Source: Kuschelorhynchus macadamiae
Lineage: Eukaryota; Arthropoda; Insecta; Coleoptera; Curculionidae
Length of the DNA: 64,000 bases
Assembly (NCBI GenBank): GCA_030620095.1
Contig: JAUTXW010000328.1
Coordinates: forward strand, 372,001-436,000
Direction of reading: 5' to 3'
Both the position numbers and the translations under genes were made by a program. The notes beneath the pieces are model-generated. The model made no database searches, was not told the DNA's origin, and worked only from the letters and a program-made list of their open reading frames with translations. Numbering within the stretch: position 1 is the stretch's first letter; each line of letters begins with the position of its first letter. Shown here piece after piece: positions 11,898 to 62,408 of this stretch.

Positions 11898-13994
11898 CAC
11901 TGGCCGACAAGATTTTTCTAACACAGGCCAGCTCATTATTTTCACAATGGAAATACCCTCCCAATAATAAAAAAAAATATTCGGAAAGCCCTAATACGTA
12001 CCATTTTTTAATAGCCTAATTAGAACCTTTTATATTGGCAGCTAAACAATTTTATTGTGGGGCGGCTAAAATGGGTCCATTTTACAACGGAAAAATTACC
12101 TAGACTGGGTTGTTTACAACATTAGACATAAAATAAACGTTAAACATCACTCTTCTGTTGAGTTTCGAATTGAGTGGTTCTCTGTGTATCGATAAGCAAG
12201 TGTATGTGAAGACGAGAATGTCGAGTCAAACGCGCCGAAGTTGCGAAATTTCTCCTGACAAATTTTATTATATTTGTGGAGAATTTCTGGTGAAATCACA
12301 AGCCAGGCCATTTTCCGAAAATGTAAAAAAAGCCTACTTTAAATATTTTGGTGTGTTAATTGGGGATCAAGATAAGCGGTGGGCTCCCCATGTGTGCTGT
12401 GTTAGTTGTAGTGTATCATTGGTGCAGTGGATGAAGGAAAAGGGAAAAACTATGCCCTTTGCGTATGCCAATGGTATGGCGAAAACCCACCAATCATTCT
12501 GACGATTGTTTTTTCCTGACAAAGACTGAAGGTTATTCCAAAAAGGGAAAGCACAATATAAAATATCCAAATTTGCAATCTGCCATACGACCTGTTCCTC
12601 ATAATGCAAATTTGCCAGTGCCCACTGCGCCTTTAAATTGGCAAGCTACTGATTTGGGATATAATGGAGATAACGCATCATCAGGCAGCTCAGAAGAACA
12701 GTGCACCGATCCCACTTTTACCACAGGTCCCAGTTCCGGCGAGCCACATTTGATTATTCAAAGTGAATTAAATGATTTAGTACATGATTTAGGGTTATCC
12801 AAGCAACAGTCAGAACTTCTGGGATCCCGTCTTATGGAATGGAACCTACTGGCCAAAGAAACAAAAATTACGAGAAAAAGAAATGCTATGTGTTCTGAAT
12901 TCTACGGTATGGAAAATTCGTTGTGCGAGTGTACTGATATAGACAGTTTAATGCAGGAACTTGATATTGAACATTCTCCCCGTGAGTGGCCCTTATTCAT
13001 AGACTCATCTAGATATAGCTTAAAAGCTGTGTTATTGCATAATGGAAATTTAAAACCCTCTATACCAGTTGCCCATTCAGTTGTGATCAGATATGTGTAG
13101 ACTTAAAAGTTATATCGATTTTATTGGGACTTCAGGGGGGATTTACAAAATATTGCTGTTTTCTTTGTTTATGGGACACTCGTGTCATAAATCAGCATTA
13201 TGTAATAAAAATTTGGCCAGAAAGAAGCGACTTTCAAACGGGATCTCAAAATGTTTTAAAATTTATACCTCTTGTTGATCCCAACAATGTCCTTTTGCCC
13301 CCTCTTCACATTAAACTTGGGCTGACGAAAAACTTTGTGAAGGCTTTGAATAAAGATGGCGATGGATTTAAATACCTAAGACAAGTCTTTCTCCAGTTAA
13401 GTGATGCCATATTAAAAGAAGGCATTTTTATTGGGCCACAAATCAGAAAATTGCTGGACGATGTCAATTTTACGGAAAAGCTTACCAGGCAGGAACTCAG
13501 AGCATGGAATTCATTTGTTAATGTAGTCAGAGGATTGTTAGTCAACAATATGGATTAAAATTATGAACAATTAGATGTCTATAAAGAGCTTGGTGCTAGA
13601 ATGTCATTAAGAATTCACTTCCTCCATTCCCATCTGTCATTTTTTCCTAAAAATTTGGGAGTTTTGAAGAGAGAAGATAGGACACCTCATAAACGGAAAA
13701 AATAATGTTTAATTAGTGTTTTAAGTTAATATTTTTCTCGTTTGCTTTTTTCTTAGATGTATGGCATGGTTAATAGGCGAAAACGGTAAACATAGTCAAT
13801 AAACAGGGTTAAGAATTTTCATTTTTTCTATAGATACTAAGTATCGTAACATTCGATATGGTTCTACAACTCTAACAAGAAAACCCTACGTGCTACAACT
13901 TTCTATTTGTCATTTTCGTATTTGGATAGGTCCATACTATTAGATTATGCTATTCTGATTTGTGTTACAACAATTATTTTTTTGTTGGCCAGTG
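11898..13994 (+). mobile_element. DNA transposon with CACTGG termini, copy 2
   Basis: A 2097-bp element whose left end is CACTGGCCGACAAG and right end TTGTTGGCCAGTG. The outside bases are ATA on both sides. It is in the opposite orientation to the copy at 2364-4607, with extensive collinear similarity including the non-coding 5' region (GGGGCGGCTAAAATGGG). Part of its 3' end reappears, scrambled, at 14926-15395. Confidence 0.75.
12158..13558 (+). pseudogene. Broken transposon protein (same family as 2740-4348)
   Basis: Three overlapping or adjacent pieces: 12158-12502 (start MSFELSGSLCIDK, Cys-rich module ending CCVSCSVSLVQW), 12459-13100 (WRKPTNHSDD, SAIRPVPH, then the acidic middle) and 13124-13558 (GLQGGFTKYCCFLCLWDTR, PPLHIKLG, GPQIRKLL). 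The frame jumps at about 12470 and again near 13080-13120. The reading frame stops at 13558; without frame, the downstream sequence still shows the start of the C-terminal block but lacks the clean DEQGERFHQD motif seen in copy 1. Two C-x2-C pairs and CFLCLWD suggest metal binding. A transposase role is inferred from its position inside the inverted termini. Confidence 0.65.
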
Positions 13995-14925
13995 ATATTA
14001 TCGATATTTTTAAAAAACCACACTAGAAAAATACCACAACTTTTGCGTTAAAAGTTTTTTTTGAATCTCCGATACTTTAAGTAGTGATGGTGTCAAAGTA
14101 TAAATGAAAACTCTGTATATACTGGAATTCTGTACGAGGTAAGTGTGGATTTTGTACTTTTGCTAATTGCTCTATAAATGTTTGAAACTTTTTTAAACTT
14201 GCAGTGAGTTTACCAAGTAAACCTCGACTAGTTCAAAATGGCAACAGTTAAATAAAATGGCCTGCTTTTCCTGTGACATTAACCTGACTGAATTAATTGG
14301 GTTCCCAAAATATTTTCTTCTTAATTTCAGCATATACAATATGAATAAATTACCGAGGGTATTTTATCTACGTTAAACTTTTCCGAAATAATAAATCGTG
14401 TTTTGCCGGATATTAAAATAAATACAATTTGTATTGTTTTATCTTGTGAAATGGACGCCCCTTTTACGGCCGAATTCAAACCAAATAGGTCCGCTTTAAT
14501 TTTGCTTTGTTTCCCTGTGAGGATATAAATTTCTGTGGGTTACGAGGCCCTCGAGGACAGACTGCCCTATAAACTTTACCGAAATCGCATCAAAAACCCA
14601 CAATAACCGTTTTGGATTTTACGGCCTTTTAGACCAACTACAGTTAATATTCCTTGTTCGTAGCCACCTAAAACGTTTTTGTAACTAAAAATGTAGTTAC
14701 ATTTGATTTTAGTTCCGTTTTTACTTTATTTTCTATTTAATTTAAGTAAACCTTAGACATAAGATGCGGTAAATAAAGTAGGGAGCTGGGAACTATAAAA
14801 TAAATACAGTGTAACTTCTTTAATCGGAACACTTTATTGCAAGGCCTTATTCTGATTATCAAATTGTTCGGAATACCGAGTTTATAATAAAACTAGACAG
14901 GCATAATATTTAATCTATTTCATTT
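13995..14925. other. Non-coding flank, one source of the chimeric block
   Basis: AT-rich with no gene recognised. Its words TTTTATCTACGTTAA, CTTTAATTTTGCTTT, TATTTAATTTAAG and TTAATCGGAACACTT recur, in the same order, inside 14926-15395. Confidence 0.55.
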
Positions 14926-15395
14926 TAGTCAACAATATGGATTAAAATTATGAACAATTAGATGCCTTAAAGAGCTTTGCAAGAATGTCCCTCCATTCCC
15001 ATCTGTCATTTTTTCCTAAAAATTTGTTTTAACCAAGAGAGAACGATATATTTTATCTACGTTAACTTTTCCGAAATAAAAATAATGTTTAATTATTTGT
15101 ATTGTTTTAAGTTAAATTTTTCTCGCTTTAATTTTGCTTTTCTAGATGTATGGCATGGTTAATAGGCGAAAACGGTAAACATAGTCAATTTAATATTTTT
15201 TTCTATAGATACTAAAAATCGTAGTTACATTTTATGGTTTTACTTTAACTATTTAATTTAAGAAAACCCTACGTGCTACAATTTCTATTTGTCATTTAAT
15301 CGGAACACTTTATTGATAGGTCCATACTATTAGATTATGCTATTCTGATTTGTGTTACAACAATTTTTTTTTTGTTGGCCAGTGATATTGGTATG
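14926..15395. repeat. Interleaved chimera of 13541-13999 and 14335-14850
   Basis: Short blocks alternate between two upstream sources, both in collinear order. Blocks from the transposon 3' end (TCAACAATATGG, AATAATGTTTAATTA, GATGTATGGCATGG, AAAACCCTACGTGC, the GGCCAGTGATATT terminus) alternate with blocks from the following flank (TTTTATCTACGTTAA, CTTTAATTTTGC, ACTATTTAATTTAAG, TTAATCGGAACACTT). No simple transposition gives this pattern; a consensus error between duplicated templates is the likeliest cause. Confidence 0.75.
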
Positions 15396-16074
15396 TAGGG
15401 TTACTACTCTAGTTTTTGCACACACATATCCAGTATACCTTTATTAATATACAGTGGCGAGCAAAAAGTTGCTTTTTTTCAAATGGAACGCCCTATATAT
15501 ATTTATATTTTGGGATTTTACTAAAAATTCTATGAAGATTTTGTTTATTCTCCATTGCTTTGGAGATATTGACATTTGAAAGTGAAAATTTTAACACTGT
15601 CGAAGGCTTGACATTCTACGATCTATCCGTATTTATTATAACTTGATCCGTTGACATATTTCGTCCAAAAGGGTGGTGGAACCTGCCCCCTCCTCCCCAC
15701 GTGAGATTTACAATTTGATTTTATAACACAAAATGTTATAAAAATGTGCCACTTCTCTGAAATGAAAATTGACGTGAGATTTTTACTGACCCTCTTCTCT
15801 CAAATGAGATTTGGTGAGATTTTGAGGAACCCCTTCCCCTAGTTTAAGCTTCCTAATGGTGTGTTTTGGCAGGCAGAGTAAACAAAATAGCTCCTAGATA
15901 TTTTATTTGTTTCACCTAAATTTTATTAATTACAATTTAAATGATTGATAATATTAATATAGGTAAAGTAACGTAACAGCAAAAGCAAGTTATACCGATA
16001 AAAAAAGTAACAGCAAAAACAAGTTATATTTATAATTAAAATATTACATTCATTACATTTTACATAATTATTTA
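15396..16074. other. No recognisable gene
   Basis: AT-rich; contains CAAATGGAACGCCCTATATAT near 15480-15500, similar to the AAATGGAACACCCTATATAT phrase in the 38 kb transposon arms, so probably a repeat fragment. Nothing else identified. Confidence 0.35.
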
Positions 16075-16930
16075 TTCCACTGGGCCACTGTTTTCATCGA
16101 TACATTTAACGTATGTCCCTCGCAGTTTCTCTATGGCTTCTGTGATGAATAATTCACCTCAGTCCTTATAAGGTCCTTAAGATGCTCGATTATAACTATA
16201 TGGAATGCTTATATTTTGTTCTTTAAATGACCCCATAAAAATGATTCAAGGTCGGGTCTATTCGGTGGCCATTTAATGGGAGCATATTTTCCAAACCACT
16301 GACTAAAACATTGTCTAAGATGGTATGAACATTGTGGGATGGAGCCTCACCACGTTGTAAAATAATACGTTTCTTATAATATTGTTTAATGGCAATTGTT
16401 CTAAATAATCCCCTAACTGGTTTTGCAAAAAACTCAAATAATTTTCCCCGTTGAGAATATTATCCAAAAAATATGGCTCAATTACCTTATTATTGAGTAT
16501 CCCACACCACACGTTTACGGACTGGCGCTTTTGAAACCACAATGTTATCGGGAATGAAATTCCCGATAACATTGTGGATTTACTGTTGCCCATTGCTGTG
16601 TATTTTTCCGATTGATCATGCCGCTGGTCGAAAATGTTGATTCGTCTATCCAAAGCACTTGCCGTAAATAAAAGTATTACGACAAAAAGCAACCCCGTTC
16701 TCTTTTTGTTAGTCTGTTAATTTTGGGCAAGGCCTAATCTTAAATGCTTTAAATCTAAACTTTTTCAACGTTCTCTGAACTTTTCCATAGGATTGGATTA
16801 CGTGGGTCCAGTCCATATTTTAATTCCTCAGATATGTTTCGAATTGGGGTATTTGGATTCTCTTCGATAGAAAGTAATATATTTACCTCAGCATTTTCAT
16901 CAACCGTCGCTGTTCCTCTTTTTCTTTTTA
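16075..16930 (-). pseudogene. Mariner-like transposase relic
   Basis: On the minus strand an N-terminal HTH-like stretch near 16800-16925 (VDENAEVNILLSIEENPN, then IRNISEELKYGL) precedes a catalytic-core piece at 16692-16315. That piece contains VNVWCGILNNKVIEPYFL and LNGENYLSFLQNQL. The same phrase order occurs in the intact protein at 38766-39833 (INVWCGILDDRIIGPIFF, LTGQRYLHMLQNDI), which confirms the family. The catalytic aspartates are not readable, frames are broken and no termini are evident. Confidence 0.55.
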
Positions 16931-17181
16931 AATCCGAAACACAAATTTTGGCTGTTATAAGTGGGCAACAAAGATTCGGAACATCTGTTTTTTCAGATAT
17001 TTGAACATTTTATTCATTAATGCACATAAAATAAATAAAATTAAAGTGTTTTTTGAGATATTAAATTTTAGTAGATGCGCGTAAAAAAATTAGATAAAAA
17101 ACGATAAATAAAAGGCATAAGATAACATAAAATTAAGAATAAACACACAGTATGCCCCCGGATGGGGTTTCCAAATAATAT

Positions 17182-17580
17182 CTCAATTTTAGGATCGAGG
17201 ACTCGAAAAATATTATAGAGGCCGTTTAAGCTGGCATGTCAAAACAACTGGCTGCAGAGGCCTATAGAATACCTCGGGCAACGTTAACTAGGAAACCTTT
17301 TGGAAGGAATTTAGGATCAGTTGTTTTCTCCAACGAAGAATAGGCTACTATTGCAGAGACTCTGGGTGTGGTTGCCAATTGGGGTTTAATTTTAACCAGG
17401 CTGAATGAGAGGACGGTTATTCCAAAATATCTGAAAACAACAGGGGAAAATACTTGCAGTTTTTGAAAACAGAATTCCTGAAGAAGTAAAAACGAGAACA
17501 TCAACATTAAAACAAGATTTTAAACAGCATACGGGACCCGCCAATCACACCACTTTAAAGTTCGCGCGACTTTCAAATTT
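17182..17580 (+). pseudogene. Pogo-like transposase N-terminus relic (psq-type HTH)
   Basis: Plus-strand translation from about 17190 gives EDSKNIIEAV, stop, then MSKQLAAEAYRIPRATLTRK and VFSNEE, stop, then TIAETLGVVANWGLILT. This is the order of a psq-type helix-turn-helix followed by the start of the CENP-B-like region in pogo/Tigger elements. Two in-frame stops and a downstream frame shift show it is dead. Call rests on motif resemblance only. Confidence 0.4.
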
Positions 17581-17915
17581 GATTTTATGACTATAATAGT
17601 AGTTTTTACCTTGAATGATAGTTTGTAATATAAAATCACTTTTTTACGACACTAAAAAAACCTAACCAGAGATAACCAAAAGGCAATTTTATTTTTAAAA
17701 CACAACTACGTACAAAATTTTAAGATTTTTTGAAAAAAAAAACTGAAAAAGTCACTGCCTGAATGGCGGGAGTGCCGCATATGCTTAGAGTTTTTAAAAA
17801 TCATACCAAAATTAACCCAAACAAATATATTTTATTAATGATTCTATTCTTACCAAATAAAAACAAGTCACTCGCCTCTAAAAAATCTATACTGCTGGAT
17901 CACAGCACCTCGATT

Positions 17916-18260
17916 TCATCCAGCAGACATAGATGCACACCCAGATCTAACCTCGCATGCCCACTGCCACATTAAAAAAAGTACTGTACGCACCGGCACT
18001 CTACAGTGTTTAAAATATGAACCCCTCATTACCGAATAGCGTCCGCGGCACCCAAGGCACCGAAAAGCCTTGCCCAAAGGGTAAACGCTATGTTTTTGTA
18101 GTGAACATTCCCAACGACAACGCCCAACGGGGCACCGAAACCTAGTCCTCACTAATCCACACTGCTGTAATTGCTGTAACAACAACTCGTCGTTCAGCGA
18201 CAGTATCTGCATTAGCTGGAAAACATTTGCAACATCTATTTTTGGGGCAAAGTAATAAAC
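17916..18260 (-). pseudogene. Merlin/ISXO2-like zinc-binding domain relic
   Basis: The minus-strand frame has FRCPVGRCRWECS, FRCLGCRGRYSVMRGSYF and VRTVLFLMWQWA. The Cys spacing, the RxSVxxGSxF phrase and the hydrophobic LxxMWxWA helix are those of the N-terminal zinc-binding part of ISXO2/IS1016-type (Merlin) transposases. Only this domain is seen (98 residues); no catalytic part is found to the left, where a CTGCTGGAT/ATCCAGCAG inverted repeat lies at about 17892-17925. Confidence 0.45.
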
Positions 18261-18920
18261 GCAAATTAAAAAGCGAGCAAACTGTATTGCACCATATAAA
18301 TGTTAGAATGAAGAAATTGTAAATTTGTAGAGTGGGGGTAGAAACCCAAGTAAAATTCCTACGCATATCTGCCTTATCCAATAATAGATGAGCTTTGTTT
18401 TTATTGGTCCGAATATAAATCACTTGAGTTTAATTTACGCAACATGATGTTTTGTTTGAGAAAAAATGTTGGAAACGTGGCAAGATGGTCAAGTTAGTTT
18501 ATTTTCTGGCGTTTGACATTTTAGACATGACGCAAATCGCTTGTCATTGCAGAAATGTTATTAGAAGTCCATAAGTAAAATATGTGAGTTATGTAGATTT
18601 TCTGTAACTTTTACAAGAAAAATATCATGTATTATGAATAAAGATTAGTGAGAATTACATATTTAAGTTACTTTTGACAACATACAACGTTCAAACTTCC
18701 GCAAACAAGGGTAAAAACCGTACCTGAAGAAGGAGAATAAAACAAGTTTTTTAGTGTTTTTTTATTTAAAAAAATTGGTCAACCAACGTTAAATATGTTA
18801 AGAAATGTCTAATTTACGATAATACATGAAAATAATACCAAAAAAGTGGAAAATATCGAGGTATGTAAAGTCGTCCTTCACCGAAAATGGCGCCCAATTC
18901 TATTCCTAAGAAAATAAAAG

Positions 18921-18956
18921 TTTCATAACGAGGGAAGTTCCGGGTAAAGGAATTTT
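18921..18956 (-). repeat. Family A fragment in the Hsp70 upstream region
   Basis: The reverse complement (TTTACCCGGAACTTCCCTCG) matches 32801-32827 and 2047-2075 almost exactly. It lies about 180 bp upstream of the Hsp70 start codon. Confidence 0.5.
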
Positions 18957-18974
18957 ACTCTTTTTTTTTTCGTT

Positions 18975-18982
18975 GAACATTC
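18975..18982 (+). promoter_or_regulatory. Candidate heat-shock element (GAAnnTTC dimer)
   Basis: GAACATTC fits the two-unit nGAAnnTTCn pattern bound by heat-shock factor, 150 bp upstream of the start codon. Only two good units are present; functional elements usually have three or more, so it may be weak or chance. Confidence 0.3.
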
Positions 18983-19131
18983 CCACTCAAATATGAAACA
19001 TGTCATGTCCATGTCAAAAACCATCACTGTCACTGTCACCGTATCACGACCAACTTTCCTAACGTAATATCATGCTCTAGGGTCAATCATGATCATCAAA
19101 ATTTCACGTACATAAATCCGAATTTATCATC

Positions 19132-55312
<36,181 letters not shown>

Positions 55313-55420
55313 AGGTCAATTATTCTTTGTCAATCTATATTTATTTTGCCAAATGCTAAATATGTTAATAACGAATTTGTAACTTTTTCAATGTACTGAA
55401 AACTAATGACCATTAACATT

Positions 55421-55426
55421 AATAAA
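55421..55426 (+). terminator. Candidate polyadenylation signal of Hsp70
   Basis: AATAAA about 110 bp after the stop codon, in AT-rich DNA. Cleavage would be expected near 55440; no cDNA evidence. Confidence 0.5.
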
Positions 55427-55689
55427 ATATGTATGCGACAGATGTATTTTTTTATTATTATTAGGGTTCATGTCACCATGTCAAATTAAAATTGGTATCT
55501 TAAGTTTCGCTTTTTCTGCACGGGGCATCTTCAATCCATCTTCCACGAGATAGTAAATTCGTAGAGTTTCAGACATGCTGACCTGAGCTCGTTGAACCTC
55601 GACTACGTGCCATGTAAACCGTTACCCGTATTTCTAATGATATTTTTTGAATATTTAAGAATTTTAATCAAAGGCTTCTATATCTAGTA

Positions 55690-58110
55690 AATATTGAGCC
55701 GTTCTACATTGTTCACATGCACTTCTCCACAAGAGCAAGGTATTTTATCTAATTCTGCTGTTTGTTGTGTCAGGAGTTTTATGTTTCAGTTAAGTATGGA
55801 TACGAACAAATTATCTTTGAAGCAGTGTATATACCGCCCAGGTCAAACAAGGAAACTTATGAAATTTTCTGCAGCACAGCTATTGTAATAAAGTCTGATA
55901 ATACAGACTGCTCTTTAGCGATCTATGGGGATTTCAACTTACCGGAGGCTACATGGTCCAACGAAGTTCACAGCGCCCGTATGGTTGCATCTGTAACATC
56001 TATATCTATATCTTAACTTTTATCAACTAATTGGTTTTCCGAATTGAAACGGCGTTTTTTTGATCTGTGCTTCTCTGACGTACGTGATTATGTATCGCCG
56101 ACGATTTATTGCTTCCCGACAGTCGCCATCATCGTGCCTATAGTTGTAATTTTCTCAGTTTTAATAGACTGAACTCTATAAAATTCGACTTGGAGTATTA
56201 CGATTTTAAAAATGCTGATTATCTATCTCTTGTAGATTGGGATTCCTGTTTAGACAAATATGACATTGATCTAGTTATAAGTCAGTTTTATACAATGTTG
56301 TACCATGCTATTTCCATTTTTGTCTCATTATAACGCTTTAGGAGCTCAAATTTTCCAATTTGGTTCAATCATGAGCTTAAGAAATTAGTTATTCAAAAAA
56401 AGTTAGCTCATAAGCGCTTTAAGGAGACTGGACACATTTCAGATTACGAGGAGTTCTTACCAGTTCGGGAAACCTGTAAGACTCTGACAAAAATGTGTTA
56501 CGATCAATACATGCATTCATTGGAAGCTGACCTACAAAATAATCCGAGATCCTTTTGGCGTTTTTTAAACTACGCTAAAAAAGTCAGTGAGTATCCAAGT
56601 ACTATGTTTTTTAATGACTCACATAGTGAGAATTGTAGTGATTCTGTGAACTTATTTGCAGCCTGTTTTTCTACGGTGTATAAAGCTTCTTATCTGGATA
56701 TATCTGATTACTATGCAAATTTGAATGAATCTGTGGATTTAAATAGTATACACATAACTGTTTCGGAGGTTTATGAATCTACTGAGCAGTGTAAGTCGAG
56801 CTGTTCCTATGGTCCCGACAGAGTTCCAACGTTCTTCCTCAGGGCTTGCGTATGCTCTTTGAACTCTGAACAACTGATTCTCAATTTATCTCTTAACAAT
56901 AGTGTTTTTCCACAATTTTGGAAGCATTCATTTATAACGTCAATTTTTAAATGTGGTGACAGGAGCAATGTAATTAATTATAGAGGTATTTGTCTACAGT
57001 CTGCTATACCTAAAATATTTTATTCTCTCGTAACATACAATAGGTCGACAGTTACAAATTGTCATACCAAAATTAGTGTTGAAAGCTTTTGAGAATAAAC
57101 TTCAGGTTGATATACTGATTTTTCAAAGACGTTCCGTTCGACAGGGTTGATCATGGGTTGCTTGTTGTGAAGCTGGCGGCTTGGGGCTTTGGGAGCCAGA
57201 TCCTGAAATGGATTTCCAGTTTCCTGACTGGGAGAACCCAGAGCGTTAGAATAAATAATCATATTTCACATGAGATAATAGTACACTCCGGAGTGCCCCA
57301 GGGCTCTCATTGTGAACCTTTACTTTTTATATTATTTGTTAATGACTTCAATAACTTTATTGTAAATTCAAATTTTCTCATGTTTGCAGACGATTTAAAA
57401 ATATTTCGCTGTATTCAGTGCACGGGCGACTGCTCTCTCCTTCAAGATGATTTTGATGGTCCATTTTTTGGTCTGAACTGAATGGTCTTAGTCTAAATAC
57501 TAATAAATGCCACGTAATGTCTTTTTTTAGAATTATGCGTAAAATTAATTATGAATATTCTATTAATAACATTGCTCTAGATAATGTGGATTCATTTAAA
57601 GATTTGGGCGTAACAATGACCGTTCACTATCCTTTATTGATCACATAAGATCCGCAGTGTGGAATATCATATTGATTATTGTCTTATCCTGGACAGGTTG
57701 AGAATGTAAACCCTGCATTCAAGGGTCTTCCTCCTAGATATGTGTTTTATATTTAAGCTCTTAACGGGTAACATAGACTGTCCATATTTACCCACACTTA
57801 ATTTTAATACCAGCCACCGTAAGCGTAATACTAATCTGTTCTCTATACTTTATCACTCAACAAACTATGGCAAGTTTTGCCCGCTGACACGAATGCAGCA
57901 TGAGTTCATTAATAGTAACTTTTAGTTACATTGCAGTTTCAATAAATTTAGGAATGCCATTGAAAGACTGAAAAGGTAATGATTGTCTCTGTGATCTCCT
58001 GGTTATATATTTATTTATATACTTATGTTTAGTTACTGTTAGATTATAATCTATAATTGTTAATTGAATATCAATTGGGGATTTCCCGTTAATAAAGAAA
58101 AGTAAAGTAA
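55690..58110 (+). pseudogene. Jockey-like LINE, endonuclease and reverse transcriptase remnants
   Basis: Starts about 380 bp after the Hsp70 stop codon, same strand. Order: APE-type endonuclease piece with FEAVYIPPRSNKETYE and LAIYGDFNLPEATWSNE (55762-55965); connector with KKLAHKRFKET and FWRFLNYAKKVSEYPST (56393-56610); RT with SCSYGPDRVPTFFLRAC, YRGICLQSAIPKIF, then FDRVDHGLLVVKLAAWGFG (57130-57190), SGVPQGSHCEPLLFILFVND and the catalytic LMFADDLKIF (57380-57410). The C-terminal phrases end near 57925. At least four frame breaks. The tail contains AATAAAG near 58090. Confidence 0.75.
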
Positions 58111-59689
58111 AATATCTTTCGGTGATCACAAATACTGTCCAGCCTTATAATGTGTACTAAAGATTGTTAGTCTGTTAAATCCCCAAAGTCATACTGCATT
58201 TTTGTATGTGGCGCCATGTATGAAAGGAAAATACAAAAACAAAATTACTACCGATAATTCTTTATCACGACAATAATAATGCAAATGAAAATAAACCCTC
58301 TTAACTACGAAATTCAGGGAAAATAATGTAAGAACATGAATATTTAAGTTTTTTTCTTAGTGCAGTGAATAAAAAAGTTTCAATTTCAATTCAAACATTA
58401 AATTTTCGTAATAAAAGCAAAACAGTTCTTGCACTAATAGACTGACGTCACATTATTAAACTTATTATTTTTTTATTTGAGGATTCGTATCCGAAATCGG
58501 TTTGTTAATGAATAAGATGATCTTGTGGCAGATCGAAAACAAATTAAAAACAAGTAATTCTTGGTCCGATTTAAATTTTATAACAGTAAGTATTATAATT
58601 TAATATTATTTTCTCGCATACAGGGTGTTATCTAGCCCTGATCATCTGATATCTTATTATAGTAGATTTTTTAAAGAAGGTATAATAGTTTGGGTCTAAA
58701 GTGCTACGTTTTTGAATTATTGGTGTTTACTCTATTTTTAAAGAAAGTAAAAAATAATTAAAGTGGAATAAAAAACGAATTTTAACAATTTTTTAAAATT
58801 TTCTCGTGCCAAATTATTTCTCATGAATGTATTTTCGAATTTTTTTAGTACAAAAAAGCAGCAACGATTTTAGTTAAGATAATAGGCATTAAATTAGAAT
58901 ATGTTAAATATTAGGCTTTCCCAAAATAGACTTTTTTTTCGTAGTAAAATGTGCGCTCCTATCCTCGAAAGGGAGCAAAGTAATATACATAATAACTCTA
59001 GACTCTAGACCCGTCTAGACGTCTGATAATATTCACTGACGATATCCAAAATACCAGAAGGTCTCGTTAGCTTGAATGACGCTTTTATTGATCTAAGTGC
59101 CATTTATCCGACGTATTTCTTTTGGCTGATCAGAAAAACTTTGGAGGTAGCACCTTAAGATATGCATGCGAATATATTTTACGAAAATAAGAAAACGTGA
59201 ATAGAACTAGTCAAATCATAACCGATCCCTAGTGTAGTACCATCAGATAAAAACAACAAGCGAGTGAATCCAGTTTGGTTTAGAACTTCACAAAATTTGA
59301 GCATGATCCATAAAATGTATTCTGCCTTTCGATCCATATTCCTTTGTAGAACCCCTTAAAACATTTCAGGAGATATTTGCAAATATCTGGATTGGATTTC
59401 GGGTAGATATTACAAGTAAAAAAACATGAATCTTACATAATAGGCTAGTTCAGTGTATTTTTTATTACAAATTCTAAAGGAAGGTATTGAATTTAGTATA
59501 TATCCAAAATTTCAGATTTTTTCGATTTTGTTTTCATATTTAAATAAATTATCAAACTCCGCGGGAATCGTGTTACGTCATAGAATCCGGGCGGTATAGG
59601 ATACGGGAGAGATTATAAGTTTTTTCTTTGTTGAATCGAATGTATATTTAATTGTTTTTTCGTATTTTTAAAGTAGAATTAGTGTCGTC
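58111..59689. other. No recognisable gene
   Basis: AT-rich. A TACAGGGTGTTATC phrase near 58620 resembles MITE ends seen elsewhere, without a partner found. GTGCGCTCCTATCCTCGAA near 58950 resembles 63003-63022. Nothing else. Confidence 0.35.
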
Positions 59690-59893
59690 ATGGAAATTAG
59701 ACAAAGTAAGAAGGATAACTATAAATATTTTATATTTCCGAGTTGTAAAAACACGACTGCTACTACCTCTGATAAACTCTTTATTAGTTTATCAAGAAAT
59801 GTAAAGATAAGAATGTTGTGGCAATAAGCTATGCAAAGGACATAATTTGTAAGCGATAAGTCAACAAAATACTGCTGTGAGTATCATTTCAAT
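59690..59893 (+). pseudogene. THAP zinc-finger exon relic
   Basis: From ATG at 59690: YKYFIFPSCKNTTATTSDKL, then FISLSRNVKIRMLWQ, two stops, and KYCCEYHFN, followed immediately by the good splice donor GTAAGT. Layout and terminal C-x2-H fit a THAP DNA-binding domain, which recurs in DNA-transposon and host genes. The first zinc cysteine is Phe (FIFPSC) and two stops interrupt it, so it is a pseudo-exon. A following exon was not found. Confidence 0.5.
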
Positions 59894-62330
<2,437 letters not shown>

Positions 62331-62334
62331 AATA

Positions 62335-62353
62335 TATATATATATAAATATAT

Positions 62354-62406
<53 letters not shown>
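62335..62406. repeat. Imperfect (TA)n microsatellite
   Basis: TA array with a few substitutions (ATAAATATATATACATG) at its left end. Confidence 0.9.
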
Positions 62407-62408
<2 letters not shown>

